From: Constrictibacter sp. MBR-5
Lineage (GTDB): Bacteria; Pseudomonadota; Alphaproteobacteria; JAJUGE01
Assembly: GCF_040549485.1 (NCBI RefSeq)
Contig: NZ_JBEPTK010000005.1
Span: 1-64,000, forward strand
DNA: 64,000 nt
Direction: 5' to 3'
Below, piece after piece: positions 49,336 through 58,453 of the stretch. Within the stretch, counting starts at the first letter, position 1. The number at the start of each line of letters is the position of its first letter. Under the pieces are notes generated by a model, which had not been told where the DNA came from, did not search any database, and was given only the letters and a program-made list of their open reading frames with translations. Position numbers and translations under genes: made by a program.

Positions 49336-49372
49336 GGCGATGGACGCAGCCGAGACCCGACGCACGCCCTCG

Positions 49373-50506
49373 TCAGTTCTTCGGCTTGGCTGCATCCGCA
49401 GAAATTGCGGCCGTGATCGCCTGCGCGTCCGTGCGGACCTTGTCCGTCTTGTAGTCGGTCAGGCGATAGGCCCATCCGTCGGTCTTCGACTGGATGGCGG
49501 CGACCTGGGCCTTCACCTCCGCCTCGGGTTTGAACTGGTCGGCGGTCCGGCCGGCGGCGGAATCCTGACCCTTGTTTGCCTCTACGAAGGCAGCGAGGGC
49601 GGGATCGCGCGCGCTTTCGGTCGCGGCGACGCGGACCCAGAACGTCCCGTCCTTCTCCACACCTTCGAGCCGCAGCGTCAGGCCGTCGAACGTGACGCTC
49701 TCGAGCGTCACGGCCGGCGTGGCGAAGTCGAGTTCCTTTGCAGCCCTCACATCGTCGAGGATCAGGAAGTCCGTGATGCTTGCGAGGGCTTCCAGTTCGT
49801 GCGGTGCCTTCGCCTCGCGTCCGGACGGGATCTTCGAGGCGAGCGTGAAGGCGTCGGCGCCGGGAGCCGGCCGGACGACCTTTACCGAGTCGCCTCCAGC
49901 GTGCGTGATCGTAACGGACTTAACGCGGCGCTGGTCGACGTTGACGATGTCGCGGTCGAGCCACTGGGTGATCCGCTTGTCCGGTCGCGTGTTGCCTCCC
50001 TTGACCAGCCACGACTGGTCCTCGCCGGCCCGGCGGACGAACATGCCCTGGTCCTGGCCGGTGTCCTGCCAGCGGCCGACGAGCACGTCCGCGACGGTTT
50101 CATCCCCGTCCTTGGCGGTGACCCGCACCGACTTGGAAGCCTCGGCCTCCACATCGTCCAGTTCCAGCCGCGGCAGAAGCTCAGGCTTTGCCGTCCGAGG
50201 CTCTACGGTCCGCATCTGCGAGAGCGACAGGAGCGTCTCGCGCACCTTCTCGAAGTTGGCGGGGTAGCCGCTCTTCTCGGTGACGACCCACCGTTCCCCG
50301 CTGCGCGTCATGCTGATCGTGCCGCCTTCGGCGGAGCGGACGACCAGCTGGTCGATGTCGTTCGCGCGTTGGAAGAGCGCCGGGAACATCCGCTCGCCTT
50401 CCGCAGCCACCTTCGTGCCGCGATCGCGGGTCACGACCGCCGCCGTTGCGCCGATCACGACGACCGCCGTCGCGGCGGCGAGCATGATGAAGCTTTGCTT
50501 ACGCAT
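49373..50506 (-). CDS. DUF4340 domain protein of the Gld-like ABC system
   Basis: The 377-residue protein has an N-terminal membrane anchor (residues ~5-25) and a long periplasmic DUF4340 region: FPALFQRANDIDQLVVRSAE, RWVVTEKSGYPANFEKVRET, LSLSQMRTVEPRTAKPE and RITQWLDRDIVNVDQRRV. DUF4340 proteins regularly accompany GldG-type ABC components and have no known activity. It is last in the four-gene leftward set, 35 bases after the GldG-like gene. Confidence 0.87.
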   Translation of the reverse strand: MRKQSFIMLAAATAVVVIGATAAVVTRDRGTKVAAEGERMFPALFQRANDIDQLVVRSAEGGTISMTRSGERWVVTEKSGYPANFEKVRETLLSLSQMRTVEPRTAKPELLPRLELDDVEAEASKSVRVTAKDGDETVADVLVGRWQDTGQDQGMFVRRAGEDQSWLVKGGNTRPDKRITQWLDRDIVNVDQRRVKSVTITHAGGDSVKVVRPAPGADAFTLASKIPSGREAKAPHELEALASITDFLILDDVRAAKELDFATPAVTLESVTFDGLTLRLEGVEKDGTFWVRVAATESARDPALAAFVEANKGQDSAAGRTADQFKPEAEVKAQVAAIQSKTDGWAYRLTDYKTDKVRTDAQAITAAISADAAKPKN

Positions 50507-50541
50507 GCTTCGGCTTTCCTCGTCCTAGCGTTCGCACTGGC

Positions 50542-52500
50542 TCAGCCGGGGCCGCGGCGGTAGCGCCGCCGGGCGAAGCCCACACCGATCGCGGCGAAGG
50601 CCACCAGCAGCGGCATCCCGACGATGTTCACGGCCTGGATCCAGTTGGTCAGCGACTCGACATCGCGGCGCAGCGCATGCTGCACGTCCCGCAGTTCGCG
50701 ACGGATGCGCACGGCCTCTTCGCGGAAGTCGTCGATCGCCTTACGCTGCTCGTCGGTCAGCACCGATCCGGCCTCTCCGGCACCGTTGCGGCCCTGGATC
50801 TTGCGGAGCTGCTCCTCGGTGGCCTGGAGCTTCGCCGTCAGCTCCTGCTCCTTGGCACGGAACCGCTGTTCCGCCTGACGCTGCAGCGCCTGCACTTCCG
50901 TGAAGGGCCGTTGCGCGACGCCGCGGCTGCGCAGGCCGATCAGATCGCTGCTGCCCGACAGGTTGTCGACCGCGTTGATGAAGAAGGCGCCGTTGTTGGC
51001 GACCGGCATGGCGACGCGCTGGCCGAAGAAGTCCTGCACCCTGACCCAGAGACCGTCGGCGAGCATGTCCGCGTCGGCCACGACCACGACGTTCGTCTCG
51101 TCGGCGGACTCGGTGAGCTGCTTTGCCTTCGCCGCCGCGGCCGCCGCCTCTGCGGTCTTCTTCTCGTCTTCGGTCTGTCCCTCGGTCGCGGCCGGCTTCG
51201 GCGGACCGTCGGGGAAAGCCGTCTTCAGCTTGCCGTGAAGGCGGGCGGCCAGGACATACTCTTCCCCGGTCGGCTTGAAGGCGTTGGTGATGCGCAGCGG
51301 GTCCATCGGGCCCGGACCCTGCATGACGGATGTCGCGACGGTGCCGGATTGCCGGCTCGTGGTGACGAGCGGCTCGACCGCGACCGTGGTTTCGGGAAGC
51401 TTCACGATGTGGCCGGGCGAGGCGATGTTCATCGTCTCGAGTTGCGCCACGACAGGGCTCTCCTCGGCGAAGTTGCGCTTACCGAGCGACAGCCAGAAGG
51501 GGTAGTCGATCGCCGCGACGCGCGTCTGGGCGTTCTTCGTCGGGACCTGGACGCGCCGGGCGGCGGCGAGATCGCCGACGATCGTGTCGGCGGGCATCTC
51601 GATGCCCCAGGCCTTGAACAGTTTGGGCAGGTTCGACGAGGTGTCGCTGGGCGGCTGGCCGCCGGGCTGCGGCGTCGTCGCTTCCGCCTCGCTGAAGGGG
51701 TCGACGAAGGCCAGAACCTCGCCGCCGCCGAGCACGAACTGGTCGATCGCGTACAGCGTCGCCTCGGCGTTGATCTTCGGGTGGACGAGGACGAGCAGTT
51801 TGATGTCGCTCGGAATCTCGGAAACGTTCGCCGAGAGCATCTGGACATCGAAGAACTGTCGGAGCTGGCCGTAGATCACCCAGGAATCGTCCTGTCCGGC
51901 ACGTGCCGCGTAAGGGGTGCCGGCGATGGGCAGGCCGCTGATCAGGCCGATCTTCGGCTTCTCCAGCGTGGCCAGATTATAGACCACCTTCGTCAGGTCG
52001 TATTCGAGAAGCGATTCGCGCGACTGGTCGAAGAACGGCAGCACCTCGCGCTCGTCGACCGCATTCGTGCCGGCGAGGCCGAAATAGACGAGTTCGCCGG
52101 ACTGATCGACCGGCACGCCCTGAAGGCCGAAGCCGACGGCGCGGTCCTCGGCGGGCGAGAACGGCTCGGGATCGTACACCTCCAGTCGAACCTTGCCGTC
52201 GGAGACCGCGGCATACTCCTCCAGCAGGTCGCGCACGCGTTGCGCATAGATCCCGATCGCCGGGATCTCCCGTGCCAGCCGGTCGGAGAAATAGAAGCGC
52301 AGCGTGATCGGCTCGTCGATCTTCTGCAGTACCGACCGCGTCCCCTCCGACAGCGTGTAGAGCTTGTCGTCGGTGAGGTCGATCCGCGTGGAGCGGAGCA
52401 AGGTGTTCGACAGGATCACGGCGGCGACGAACAGGACCGCGAGGATCGCGAGACCCAGCCCCGAGAACAGCGTCCGCTGACGTGTGCGTGCGGTATCCAT
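50542..52500 (-). CDS. GldG-like ABC transport auxiliary protein
   Basis: The 652-residue membrane protein has an N-terminal span (~15-35) and the GldG/ABC_transp_aux domain: STRIDLTDDKLYTLSEGTRS, VLQKIDEPITLRFYFSDRL, RVRDLLEEYAAVSDGKVRLE and QGVPVDQSGELVYFGLA. A charged coiled-coil follows at about 550-620 (QRQAEQRFRAKEQELTAKLQ), then a second span near the C terminus. The ATG at 52500 is preferred over a TTG at 52509. It is thought to act with the ABC permease and ATPase in exporting or moving envelope components. Substrate unknown. Confidence 0.87.
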   Translation of the reverse strand: MDTARTRQRTLFSGLGLAILAVLFVAAVILSNTLLRSTRIDLTDDKLYTLSEGTRSVLQKIDEPITLRFYFSDRLAREIPAIGIYAQRVRDLLEEYAAVSDGKVRLEVYDPEPFSPAEDRAVGFGLQGVPVDQSGELVYFGLAGTNAVDEREVLPFFDQSRESLLEYDLTKVVYNLATLEKPKIGLISGLPIAGTPYAARAGQDDSWVIYGQLRQFFDVQMLSANVSEIPSDIKLLVLVHPKINAEATLYAIDQFVLGGGEVLAFVDPFSEAEATTPQPGGQPPSDTSSNLPKLFKAWGIEMPADTIVGDLAAARRVQVPTKNAQTRVAAIDYPFWLSLGKRNFAEESPVVAQLETMNIASPGHIVKLPETTVAVEPLVTTSRQSGTVATSVMQGPGPMDPLRITNAFKPTGEEYVLAARLHGKLKTAFPDGPPKPAATEGQTEDEKKTAEAAAAAAKAKQLTESADETNVVVVADADMLADGLWVRVQDFFGQRVAMPVANNGAFFINAVDNLSGSSDLIGLRSRGVAQRPFTEVQALQRQAEQRFRAKEQELTAKLQATEEQLRKIQGRNGAGEAGSVLTDEQRKAIDDFREEAVRIRRELRDVQHALRRDVESLTNWIQAVNIVGMPLLVAFAAIGVGFARRRYRRGPG

Positions 52501-52505
52501 GCGGC

Positions 52506-53240
52506 TCAATCCGCTTTCTTCATGTCGATGAGGATCACCGATGCCAGCAGCCAGGTGATGATGACGGCGGCGAAGAAGACCAGATCGCGCGCGTCGATGA
52601 CGCCCTTGATGATCTGGTTGAAGTGCGTGAGGAAGCTGAACGAAGCCACTGCCTCGACCGCGCTGCGCGACATGAGGTCGCCGAGCATCGAGACCAGGAA
52701 CGAGGAGCCGCTGACCGTGAACAGGAAGCAGACCGCGATGGTCACGACGAAGGCGATCACCTGGTTCTTGCTGAGCGCCGACAGGCAGGTGCCGATGGCA
52801 AGGTAGCCGCCGGCCATGAGAAGGCTGCCGATATAGCTCGCGACGATCACGCCGTTATCGGGCTCGCCCAGCCAGTTCACGGTGATCCAGATCGGGAAGG
52901 TGAGGGCGAGCGCCACCGCGGCGAAGGCCCAGGCCGCAAGGAACTTGCCGACGGCCGCCTCCCAGGTCCGGATCGGCAGGGTCAGAAGCAGTTCGATCGT
53001 GCCGGTCTTGCGCTCCTCCGCCCAGAGCCGCATCGAGATCGCGGGCATCAGGAACAGGTACAGCCAGGGGTGGAAGTTGAAGAAGGTCTGCAGGTCCGCC
53101 TGCCCGCGCTCAAAGAAGTAGCCGACGTAGAAGGTCAGCGCGTTCGCCAGGGCCAGGAAGATCACGATGAAGATGTAGGCAACCGGCGTGGCGAAGTAGC
53201 TCGCCAGCTCCCGTGTGCAAACGACGCCGACGTTACGCAT
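52506..53240 (-). CDS. ABC-2 type transporter permease (GldF-like)
   Basis: The 244-residue membrane protein has six predicted spans and the ABC-2 permease pattern: YFATPVAYIFIVIFLALANA, PAISMRLWAEERKTGTIELL and LLTLPIRTWEAAVGKFLAAW. It pairs with the ATPase encoded just upstream, whose gene overlaps it by eight bases, and the GldG-like protein downstream. The set resembles gliding-motility Gld genes, but gliding machinery is not seen here. Confidence 0.9.
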   Translation of the reverse strand: MRNVGVVCTRELASYFATPVAYIFIVIFLALANALTFYVGYFFERGQADLQTFFNFHPWLYLFLMPAISMRLWAEERKTGTIELLLTLPIRTWEAAVGKFLAAWAFAAVALALTFPIWITVNWLGEPDNGVIVASYIGSLLMAGGYLAIGTCLSALSKNQVIAFVVTIAVCFLFTVSGSSFLVSMLGDLMSRSAVEAVASFSFLTHFNQIIKGVIDARDLVFFAAVIITWLLASVILIDMKKAD

Positions 53241-54234
53241 GGGCCGCCTCCTTCTCCGCTCGTGCCTGGTCCGGCCGCGCGGCGGGCGCCGTCGTGATCG
53301 TGCGGAAGACCTCCTCCAGGTCGCCGGACTGGGTCCGGATGTCCGATACCGGCCAGGCGTGCGCCTGCAGGAGCTGGTTCACGTTCGAGAAGATCGGGCG
53401 GCGGTCGTGGGGGATCGCGATAAGGCGCACCGTTCCGGCCCGCATGTCGGTTTCGACCGCCTCGACGCTCTCCAGGCTGAGCAGGCCGGCGCGTACCGTA
53501 TCGGCGTTGGCGACGGGCACGACCACGGTCACCGCGTTGTGGTGGCGCGACTGATGCGCCAGGGCTGCCGGCGTGCCGTCCGCCACGACGCGGCCGCCGG
53601 CGATGATGACCGCCCGGCTGCACACCGCGTCCACTTCTTCCAGGATGTGGGTCGAGATGATGATCGCCTTCTCCGGCGCCAGTTCGCGGATCAGTGCCCG
53701 GACCTCGTGCTTCTGATTGGGATCGAGGCCGTCGGTCGGCTCGTCCAGGACCAGGACGTCGGGATCGTGCAGGAGCGCCTGGGCCAGCCCGACACGGCGC
53801 TTGAAGCCCTTCGACAGCGTCTCGATGGGCTGTTCCAGGATCGCCGACAGGTTCGTGCGCTCGACCGCCAGGCCGACGCCGCGGCGCTTCTCGCTGCCGG
53901 AAAGGCCACGGGCGCCGGCGACGAAGTTCAGGAAGGCGCGCGCCGTCATATCGCCGTAGAGCGGCGCCCCCTCCGGCAGGTAACCCAGCCGGCGGCGCGC
54001 CTCGATCGGCTTGTCCTGGACGTCGAAGCCACAGATGCTCGCCGCGCCGGCCGTGGGGCGCAGGAAGCCCGTGATCATCTTCATGCTGGTCGACTTGCCG
54101 GCGCCGTTCGGCCCGAGGAAGCCGAGCACTTCACCGCGAGCGACCGTGAGCGAAACCCGGTCGACCGCCTTGATGGAGCCGAACGACTTCGTCAGCTCCC
54201 GCGTGACGATCATCTCGTCCATCGATCCGTGCAT
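53233..54234 (-). CDS. ABC transporter ATP-binding protein (GldA-like)
   Basis: The 333-residue ATPase has Walker A GPNGAGKS, Q-loop area RRRLGYLPEGAPLYGDM, signature LSKGFKRRVGLAQAL (a Gly-Phe variant of LSGGQ), Walker B VLVLDEPTDGLD and switch His in STHILEEVD. A C-terminal ~90-residue regulatory part follows (VVPVANADTVRAGLLSLESV). Starts at 54234, 54222 and 54213 are all possible; none has a strong ribosome binding site. It is the first gene of the Gld-like set. Confidence 0.92.
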   Translation of the reverse strand: MHGSMDEMIVTRELTKSFGSIKAVDRVSLTVARGEVLGFLGPNGAGKSTSMKMITGFLRPTAGAASICGFDVQDKPIEARRRLGYLPEGAPLYGDMTARAFLNFVAGARGLSGSEKRRGVGLAVERTNLSAILEQPIETLSKGFKRRVGLAQALLHDPDVLVLDEPTDGLDPNQKHEVRALIRELAPEKAIIISTHILEEVDAVCSRAVIIAGGRVVADGTPAALAHQSRHHNAVTVVVPVANADTVRAGLLSLESVEAVETDMRAGTVRLIAIPHDRRPIFSNVNQLLQAHAWPVSDIRTQSGDLEEVFRTITTAPAARPDQARAEKEAAHA

Positions 54235-54425
54235 CCCTTTCGTGGTTCTCCGGCCATGCTCTTCGATCGAGCCGCGGGTATATGGCCGCGCCGGAGGCGA
54301 GAAAAGTTACCGTTCGTTAATCGGTACGGGCTGTTGCCGCAGTACGTGCAGCGTCGGCGCGCCCTTCTAACGGAGGGCGTGATCGAGGGCAACCGGCGGC
54401 AGCGGTCGGCGCGTCGGCACGGGTC

Positions 54426-55331
54426 CTACGGCCGCTCCCAGGCGGGGTCCCAGCCGTGGCGCTCGGCTTCGAGGCCGCGCAGGAGCGGGTCGGGGTGGCG
54501 GGCCCAGGCCGGTGCGGCGGGATTGACCGCGACGGGCGGCGCCTGGCGGTACAGATGCTCCATCTCGGCGTCGCCGATCTCGCGCTGACGGTCGGCCCGG
54601 CCGGCGATGAAGCCCAGGCCGGCAGCGGCGGCTTCGTCCTCACCGTCGTCCTCACCGTCGTCGGCGAGGACCTCGGGCGGGACGTCCTCGTCCAGAGGTT
54701 CCTCTTCCGGCATCTCCTCTTCGAGAATCTCCGGCGGCACGTCGGATAGAGGTTCATAGCGTTTTCTGGGGGTGGGGTGGAAATCGGTGAACGGCGTGAA
54801 CTCGTCGACCGGACGGGGCTCGAAGCCCTCGTAGACGTGCGGCACGGTGCGCGGCTCGGGCTCCGGCTCCGGGACGTTGATCCCCTGGCGCCACGCGGCG
54901 GCCCAGGCCTCGGCGTCGGCCGCGGCCAGGTCCGGGTGGCGCGGGTCGATGCCGTCGAGCAGCGGGTCGGCGCCGGCGAAGCCGGCGGCGAGGCGGTCGG
55001 GATAGAGGCCGCAGAGCCGCGCCTCGGTCTCCAGGCAGCGGACGGCGGTGCGCAGGTCGCTCTTCTCGGCGGCGAGGGTGGCGAGGGCGCGCAGCCTGTC
55101 GACGATCTCGGCGATCCCGGTCTGCCGCGCCGCCTCGCGCCGGACCCGCAGGTCCTCGATCCGGTGCCGGATCTGCGGCTTGGTCAGCAGGTCGCCGGCG
55201 TAGCGCGCGGCACTGTGCGGCGAGTAGCCGGCGGACCGCGCCGCGGCGGCCCCGCTCGCCCCGCGGGCGACGTGGCGGCAGAAAATCTCCTGACGGTCGG
55301 TGAGGGGCGTGGTTTTGACACCAAACGGCAT
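54426..55331 (-). CDS. Orphan terminase-small-subunit-like DNA-binding protein
   Basis: The 301-residue protein starts with a terminase_2-like helix-turn-helix region: PLTDRQEIFCRHVARGASGA, AARSAGYSPHSAARYAGDLL, KPQIRHRIEDLRVRREA (residues ~9-65). The rest is acidic and Pro-rich (EEEMPEEEPLDEDVPPEVLA, DDGEDDGEDE) and probably disordered. No large terminase, portal or capsid gene is nearby, so it is not part of an intact prophage. The ATG at 55331 follows GGAGG by six bases. A LexA-type box lies 65 bases upstream, hinting at SOS control. Confidence 0.7.
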   Translation of the reverse strand: MPFGVKTTPLTDRQEIFCRHVARGASGAAAARSAGYSPHSAARYAGDLLTKPQIRHRIEDLRVRREAARQTGIAEIVDRLRALATLAAEKSDLRTAVRCLETEARLCGLYPDRLAAGFAGADPLLDGIDPRHPDLAAADAEAWAAAWRQGINVPEPEPEPRTVPHVYEGFEPRPVDEFTPFTDFHPTPRKRYEPLSDVPPEILEEEMPEEEPLDEDVPPEVLADDGEDDGEDEAAAAGLGFIAGRADRQREIGDAEMEHLYRQAPPVAVNPAAPAWARHPDPLLRGLEAERHGWDPAWERP

Positions 55332-55395
55332 GATCGGCCTCCATCCAAGGGAAGCGCGATCATGCGGCAAATGATCCTAGGAACACAAGCGCAAT

Positions 55396-55410
55396 GTTCG
55401 CATTATGTTC
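55396..55410. promoter_or_regulatory. LexA (SOS) box, GTTC-N7-GTTC
   Basis: GTTCGCATTATGTTC is a perfect direct repeat GTTC-N7-GTTC, the alphaproteobacterial LexA operator. It lies between the leftward terminase-like gene (65 bases) and the rightward amidase (80 bases). Which gene it controls is not certain. A CACAAG/CTTGTG inverted repeat flanks it. Confidence 0.6.
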
Positions 55411-55490
55411 TTGTGCCGCGTCCGGGTCCCGGACTTGACCGGGAGGCATGGCGCTGCTTTCGTGGGTGCTTCGACGGAGGAGGAGCGACC

Positions 55491-56960
55491 ATGCCGAGCG
55501 GCGACGAACTGATCCGACTGACGGCGCGCGAGGCGGTCACCCTGCTGGCCAAGGGGGAGGTGACGCCGCTCGAACTGATCGACGCGGCGCTGGCGCGGAT
55601 CGAGGCGGTCGAGCCGGCGGTCAATGCGCTGCCGACGCTCTGCGTCGAGCGGGCGCGCGATCACGCCAAGCGCCTCATGGCGCGCCGCGACCCGCTCGCC
55701 GGTGGCGCGCGCGGATGGCTCGGCGGTCTGCCCGTCGCGATCAAGGACCTGACCGACGTCGCCGGCGTCCGGACGACCTACGGTTCGCCGATCTATGCCG
55801 ATCATGTGCCCGAGACGTCTCATCCGCTGGTCGAGGGGCTGGAGCGCAACGGCGGCGTCGTGCTGGCCAAGTCCAACACGCCGGAGTTCGGCGCCGGCGG
55901 CAGCACTTTCAACGAGGTGTTCGGGCGCACGCGCAATCCTTGGAACACCTCGCTAACCTGCGGCGGCTCTTCCGGCGGCGCCGCCGTCGCGCTGGCCACG
56001 GGGGAAATCTGGCTGGCGCACGGCTCCGATCACGGCGGCTCGCTGCGCGGGCCGGCGAGCTTCTGCTCGGTCGTCGGCCTGCGGCCCAGTCCGGGCCGCG
56101 TGACGCGCGGCACCGTGAACAACCTCTTCAGCGCGAGTTCGGTCCAGGGCCCGATGGCCCGCAACGTGCCGGACATCGCGCTGTTCCTCGATGCCCTGTG
56201 CGGCCGCGACCGGGCGGACCCGCTGTCCATCGCGCCACCCGCGACGAGCTTCCTCGACGAGGTCCTGGATGCGCTGAAAAAGGGGAAGGACGGCGCGCCG
56301 AAACGGGTCGCGTGGACGCCGGACCTGGGCGGCGCGGTGCCGGTGGCGCGCGAGACCCAGGCGATCTGCGCCGCCGCGGCGCGTCGCTTCGAAGATCTCG
56401 GCAGCGTCGTGGAAGAGGCGTCGCCGGACATGGGCCGGATCGGCGAGGCCTTCCAGATCATCCGCGCGATGATCTTCCTGGTCGACCGCGGGCCGCTGAT
56501 GGAGACGCATCGCGACCAGCTGAAGCCGGACATCATCTGGAACACCGAGAAGGGAATGGCCCTGAAGCCCACCGAGATCGCGTGGGCGGAACGCGAACGC
56601 GCGGCGCTCTACCGGCGCATGGTCACGTTCTTCAAGACCTACGACGTGCTGGTCTGCCCGACGTCGGTGGCGCCGGCCTTCGACGTCAACCTCCGCCACC
56701 GGACGGCGATCGACGGGGTCAAGCTCGAGAACTACATCGCGGGGTCCGTCATCACCTCCGGCATCTCGATGACCGCCTGTCCCGCCATCAGCGTGCCCTG
56801 CGGCTTCGACGGCTTCGGCCGGCCCGTCGGCCTCCAGATCATCGGCGCGCCGCAGGACGAGGCGGGGGTGCTGCGCTCGGCGGCCCTCTACGAAAGGCTC
56901 GCGGGCTTCGACCGGCAGCTGCCGATCGACCCGCGCGAGGGTACCGTCCCCGACGACTGA
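55491..56960 (+). CDS. Amidase (amidase-signature family)
   Basis: The 489-residue enzyme has the Ser-cisSer-Lys triad: Lys in VAIKDLTDVAG (residue ~81) and Ser residues in LTCGGSSGGAAVALATGE, with a GSDHGGSLRGPASFCSVVGL stretch. It hydrolyses amides or forms them in a GatA-like way; no GatB/GatC genes are near, so a free amidase is more likely. The ATG at 55491 follows GGAGGAGG. An open frame extending to 54777 is antisense to the terminase-like gene. Its stop lies five bases from the convergent YihY gene. Confidence 0.92.
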   Translation: MPSGDELIRLTAREAVTLLAKGEVTPLELIDAALARIEAVEPAVNALPTLCVERARDHAKRLMARRDPLAGGARGWLGGLPVAIKDLTDVAGVRTTYGSPIYADHVPETSHPLVEGLERNGGVVLAKSNTPEFGAGGSTFNEVFGRTRNPWNTSLTCGGSSGGAAVALATGEIWLAHGSDHGGSLRGPASFCSVVGLRPSPGRVTRGTVNNLFSASSVQGPMARNVPDIALFLDALCGRDRADPLSIAPPATSFLDEVLDALKKGKDGAPKRVAWTPDLGGAVPVARETQAICAAAARRFEDLGSVVEEASPDMGRIGEAFQIIRAMIFLVDRGPLMETHRDQLKPDIIWNTEKGMALKPTEIAWAERERAALYRRMVTFFKTYDVLVCPTSVAPAFDVNLRHRTAIDGVKLENYIAGSVITSGISMTACPAISVPCGFDGFGRPVGLQIIGAPQDEAGVLRSAALYERLAGFDRQLPIDPREGTVPDD

Positions 56961-56965
56961 CGGGG

Positions 56966-58300
56966 CTATTCGGCCGCCTCGTCCAGGCGCGGCTTCGGCC
57001 GCTCCCGCATCAGGTCCTTGACCGGACGATCGAGCAGTTCGTGCTTCGCCTTGTCGACGGCCATCAGGAGGCTGCGAAGTTCGGCGACCCAGGGCGGCAT
57101 TGCGCCGGCATCGGTGCGCCCCGCACTGAAGTGCGGCCCGACGCTGGTGCCGAGATCGAGGCGGAGATCGCGCATCAGCTTGTAGATCGTCGTGTCGCCG
57201 AGATCCCGTGCGACGGCCAAGCGCTCGTCCTCGGTCACCACGACGTAGCCGGTGTGGATCAGTTCGCCCAGGACGCGGCTGTAGGCCTCCGCGCCGCCGG
57301 GAATACGGTGTTCCAGCACCTCGCGGTGCGGCCGTGCGTCGTCCCCGGTGGCGCTCCAGATCGCCCGCAGCACCGCTATGGCCATGGCCAGCCGTTCGCC
57401 GGGGCCGGGCGGGGTGCGCCGGCGGGCATCGCGGTCGAGACGCCAGTCGGGGATCGCCGCGGCGAACTCCGCACCGAACAGGATCATGCACCAGGACAGG
57501 TAGATCCACAGGAGGAAGATCGGGATCGTCGCCATGGCGCCGTAGACGATCCGGTACGGATCGGTCAGGCCCAGGTAGAAGCTGAAACCGTGCTTCAGGA
57601 TCTCGAACAGGACCGCGGCGACGGTGCCGCCGGCGATGCTGTGCCGAAGCCTGATCCGCCTGTGCGGAATGATCCAGAACAGCAGCGAGAAGACGACCAC
57701 TTCCATGACGAGGGGGATCAGCGCCGGCACCCCGTGGACGAGACGCCAGAAGACGCCGACGATCTCGTCGTCGGCCTTCTGCTCGAACCAGTCGCCGAGC
57801 GACACGCTGGTCCCCATGAGGATCGGCGTCAGGGTCAGGATCGTCCAGAACGCCAGGAGGCGCGTGCCCCAGGATCGCGGCTCCACGACGCGCCAGATCG
57901 TGTTGAACGCCGACTCGATCGTCCAGAGCAGGATGAAAGCCGTCACGGCGAGACCGAGGACGCCGACGGCCGTCAGTTCACGGGTGTTGCTGAGAAAGAT
58001 CGTGATCTGCTCGCGCGCCGCGGCACCGGCCTCGGGCACGAGCGGCGCCAGCAGGAACTCCTTCGCCTGGTCCCGTATCTCGTCGAAGGCCGGGAAGGCG
58101 CCGAGCACTGCCAGGAAGATCGCGAGGATCGGGACCAGACCGAGCAGCGAGGTGTAGGTCAGGGACGACGCAACCATCAGGCTGTCGTCGTTGTTGAAGC
58201 GCCGCAGCACGTACCAGACGAACGAGATGGCGTCGCTCACCGGCTTGGGCCGCTGATGCCAAGCTCGCAGAAATCGCCTTTTCCATAAGATCGACGCCAT
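56966..58300 (-). CDS. YihY/BrkB family inner-membrane protein
   Basis: The 444-residue protein has about six membrane spans in its first 290 residues with family motifs: NDDSLMVASSLTYTSLLGLV, ILLWTIESAFNTIWRV, RHSIAGGTVAAVLFEILKHG and YGAMATIPIFLLWIYLSW. A C-terminal soluble part (residues ~320-444) has a winged-helix-like SRVLGELIHTGYVVVTEDER. Annotated in the past as RNase BN by error, the family has no settled function. It is divergent from fabI. Confidence 0.9.
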   Translation of the reverse strand: MASILWKRRFLRAWHQRPKPVSDAISFVWYVLRRFNNDDSLMVASSLTYTSLLGLVPILAIFLAVLGAFPAFDEIRDQAKEFLLAPLVPEAGAAAREQITIFLSNTRELTAVGVLGLAVTAFILLWTIESAFNTIWRVVEPRSWGTRLLAFWTILTLTPILMGTSVSLGDWFEQKADDEIVGVFWRLVHGVPALIPLVMEVVVFSLLFWIIPHRRIRLRHSIAGGTVAAVLFEILKHGFSFYLGLTDPYRIVYGAMATIPIFLLWIYLSWCMILFGAEFAAAIPDWRLDRDARRRTPPGPGERLAMAIAVLRAIWSATGDDARPHREVLEHRIPGGAEAYSRVLGELIHTGYVVVTEDERLAVARDLGDTTIYKLMRDLRLDLGTSVGPHFSAGRTDAGAMPPWVAELRSLLMAVDKAKHELLDRPVKDLMRERPKPRLDEAAE

Positions 58301-58390
58301 GGCGGTGCCGCTCGTTCGCTCAGGAGAGGGGCCGTGGTCGCCGCAGCGCCATGATCATCGAACGGCCCCGAAGTTAATATGTTCCGAGTG

Positions 58391-58418
58391 TTGCCCAGGG
58401 GTAGCGATGGTGTAGGAT
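58391..58418 (+). promoter_or_regulatory. Possible sigma-70 promoter of fabI
   Basis: TTGCCC (58391-58396), a 16-base spacer and TAGGAT (58413-58418) form a plausible housekeeping promoter 36 bases upstream of the fabI ATG. It is only a pattern match. Confidence 0.35.
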
Positions 58419-58453
58419 GCCCGCCCTATCCGCCCGGGGAGCCAGTCGACAGT

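Noticed and set aside
54640-54725. Apparent tandem repeats of CGTCGTCCTCAC type
   Set aside because: They are codon repeats for the acidic Glu/Asp stretch of the terminase-like protein, not a DNA repeat element or CRISPR.
55448-58288. Rightward open frame of 946 codons across amidase and YihY genes
   Set aside because: It runs in a shifted frame through the amidase and then antisense through the YihY gene; the protein is Arg/Ala-rich noise with no recognisable domain.
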